Assembly (NCBI GenBank): GCA_948468275.1
Contig: CAOKHI010000007.1
Coordinates: forward strand, 1 to 53,508
Source of the DNA: an uncultured Clostridium sp.
Lineage (GTDB): Bacteria > Bacillota > Clostridia > TANB77 > CAG-508
Reading direction: 5' to 3'
Length of the DNA: 53,508 bases
The notes below the pieces were generated by a model, which was given only the letters and a program-made list of their open reading frames with translations, searched no databases and was not told the DNA's origin. The translations under genes were made by a program, and so were the position numbers. Position 1 is the first letter of the stretch; every line of letters starts with the position of its first letter. Positions 53,458 to 53,508 of the stretch are shown here, in pieces.

Positions 53458-53508
53458 TTATTTTTGTATTTCTTTTCTAACTACTACATTTTGACCTTCT
53501 AGTTTTAC
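53458..53508 (-). CDS. C-terminus of a paralogous surface protein (partial)
   Basis: The last 16 residues, VKLEGQNVVVRKEIQK, are identical to the C-terminus of the 1348-residue surface protein at 35638. DNA identity is nearly complete as well (one base differs in the 48 coding bases visible). The gene runs out of the window to the right. As at 35.3 kb, a copy of the 181-bp repeat lies just downstream of it. Confidence 0.8.
   Translation of the reverse strand, partial: VKLEGQNVVVRKEIQK

Overview
The window is about 53.5 kb of very AT-rich DNA (by eye under 30% GC) from a low-GC Firmicute, most likely an uncultured gut-type clostridium. The grounds are TTGACA/TATAAT promoters with strong AAGGAGG-type ribosome sites, a Firmicutes-type L10 leader, CarD, a ClpE-type chaperone, a sortase with an LPXTG-type substrate, and a clostridial type IV pilus locus. 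I cannot name a genus.

Layout. 1-1320: end of an unknown gene, a candidate small RNA, a decayed DUF4160 gene pair and tRNA-Met. 1.4-7 kb (minus strand): dnaG-rpoD, carD, dut and a ROK sugar kinase. 7-16.3 kb: a type IV pilus operon (pilM-pilN fusion, pilO-like, a membrane protein, three pilin-like proteins, prepilin peptidase, pilB, pilT, pilC). 16.5-22 kb: rsmB, a two-gene ABC exporter, an LPKTG cohesin-like surface protein and a phage-type antirepressor. 22-27 kb: comEC, an SH3/NlpC-P60 hydrolase and mtnN. 27-31 kb: the rpmG-secE-nusG-rplK-rplA-(L10 leader)-rplJ-rplL cluster. 31-35 kb: a 22-codon small gene, ogg, two small orphan genes and a phosphohexomutase. 35-40 kb: repeats and a 1348-residue surface protein whose paralogue begins at the right edge. 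40-45 kb: topA, a REP-associated tyrosine transposase with its REP palindromes, a hydrolase, a pentapeptide-repeat protein and a small DUF-type protein. 45-49 kb: a BlaI/BlaR1-like pair next to asnB, both under the same operator. 49-53 kb (plus strand): sortase, a TtcA-like PP-loop protein and a clpE-type ATPase.

The main discovery candidate is a decoding anomaly. Five conserved genes (comEC, mtnN, nusG, asnB, clpE) and one decayed gene (DUF4160) are interrupted. In every one, reading stops soon after an in-frame CGG codon, and the conserved protein resumes exactly in the +1 frame if the C is skipped and the following GGN is read as glycine. Seven CGG codons behave this way (comEC has two). 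In a by-eye scan of roughly 15,000 annotated codons I found CGG in frame only once more, in a small orphan zinc-ribbon ORF, where the zero frame looks right. After removing the extra bases, all five conserved genes become an exact multiple of three and full length. This is what one expects if CGG is an unassigned codon at which ribosomes shift +1 (A-site CGGN read as Gly). A systematic base-insertion artefact is the main alternative. asnB has one further break, an extra G in a five-G run, that does not fit the CGG rule.

Other points: a shared GATTAC-N4-GTAATC operator links asnB to blaI-blaR1, whose BlaR1-like protein lacks a visible penicillin-binding sensor. A 181-bp GC-cored repeat occurs twice in full and once truncated. 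A 109-bp near-perfect hairpin element lies beside the surface protein gene.
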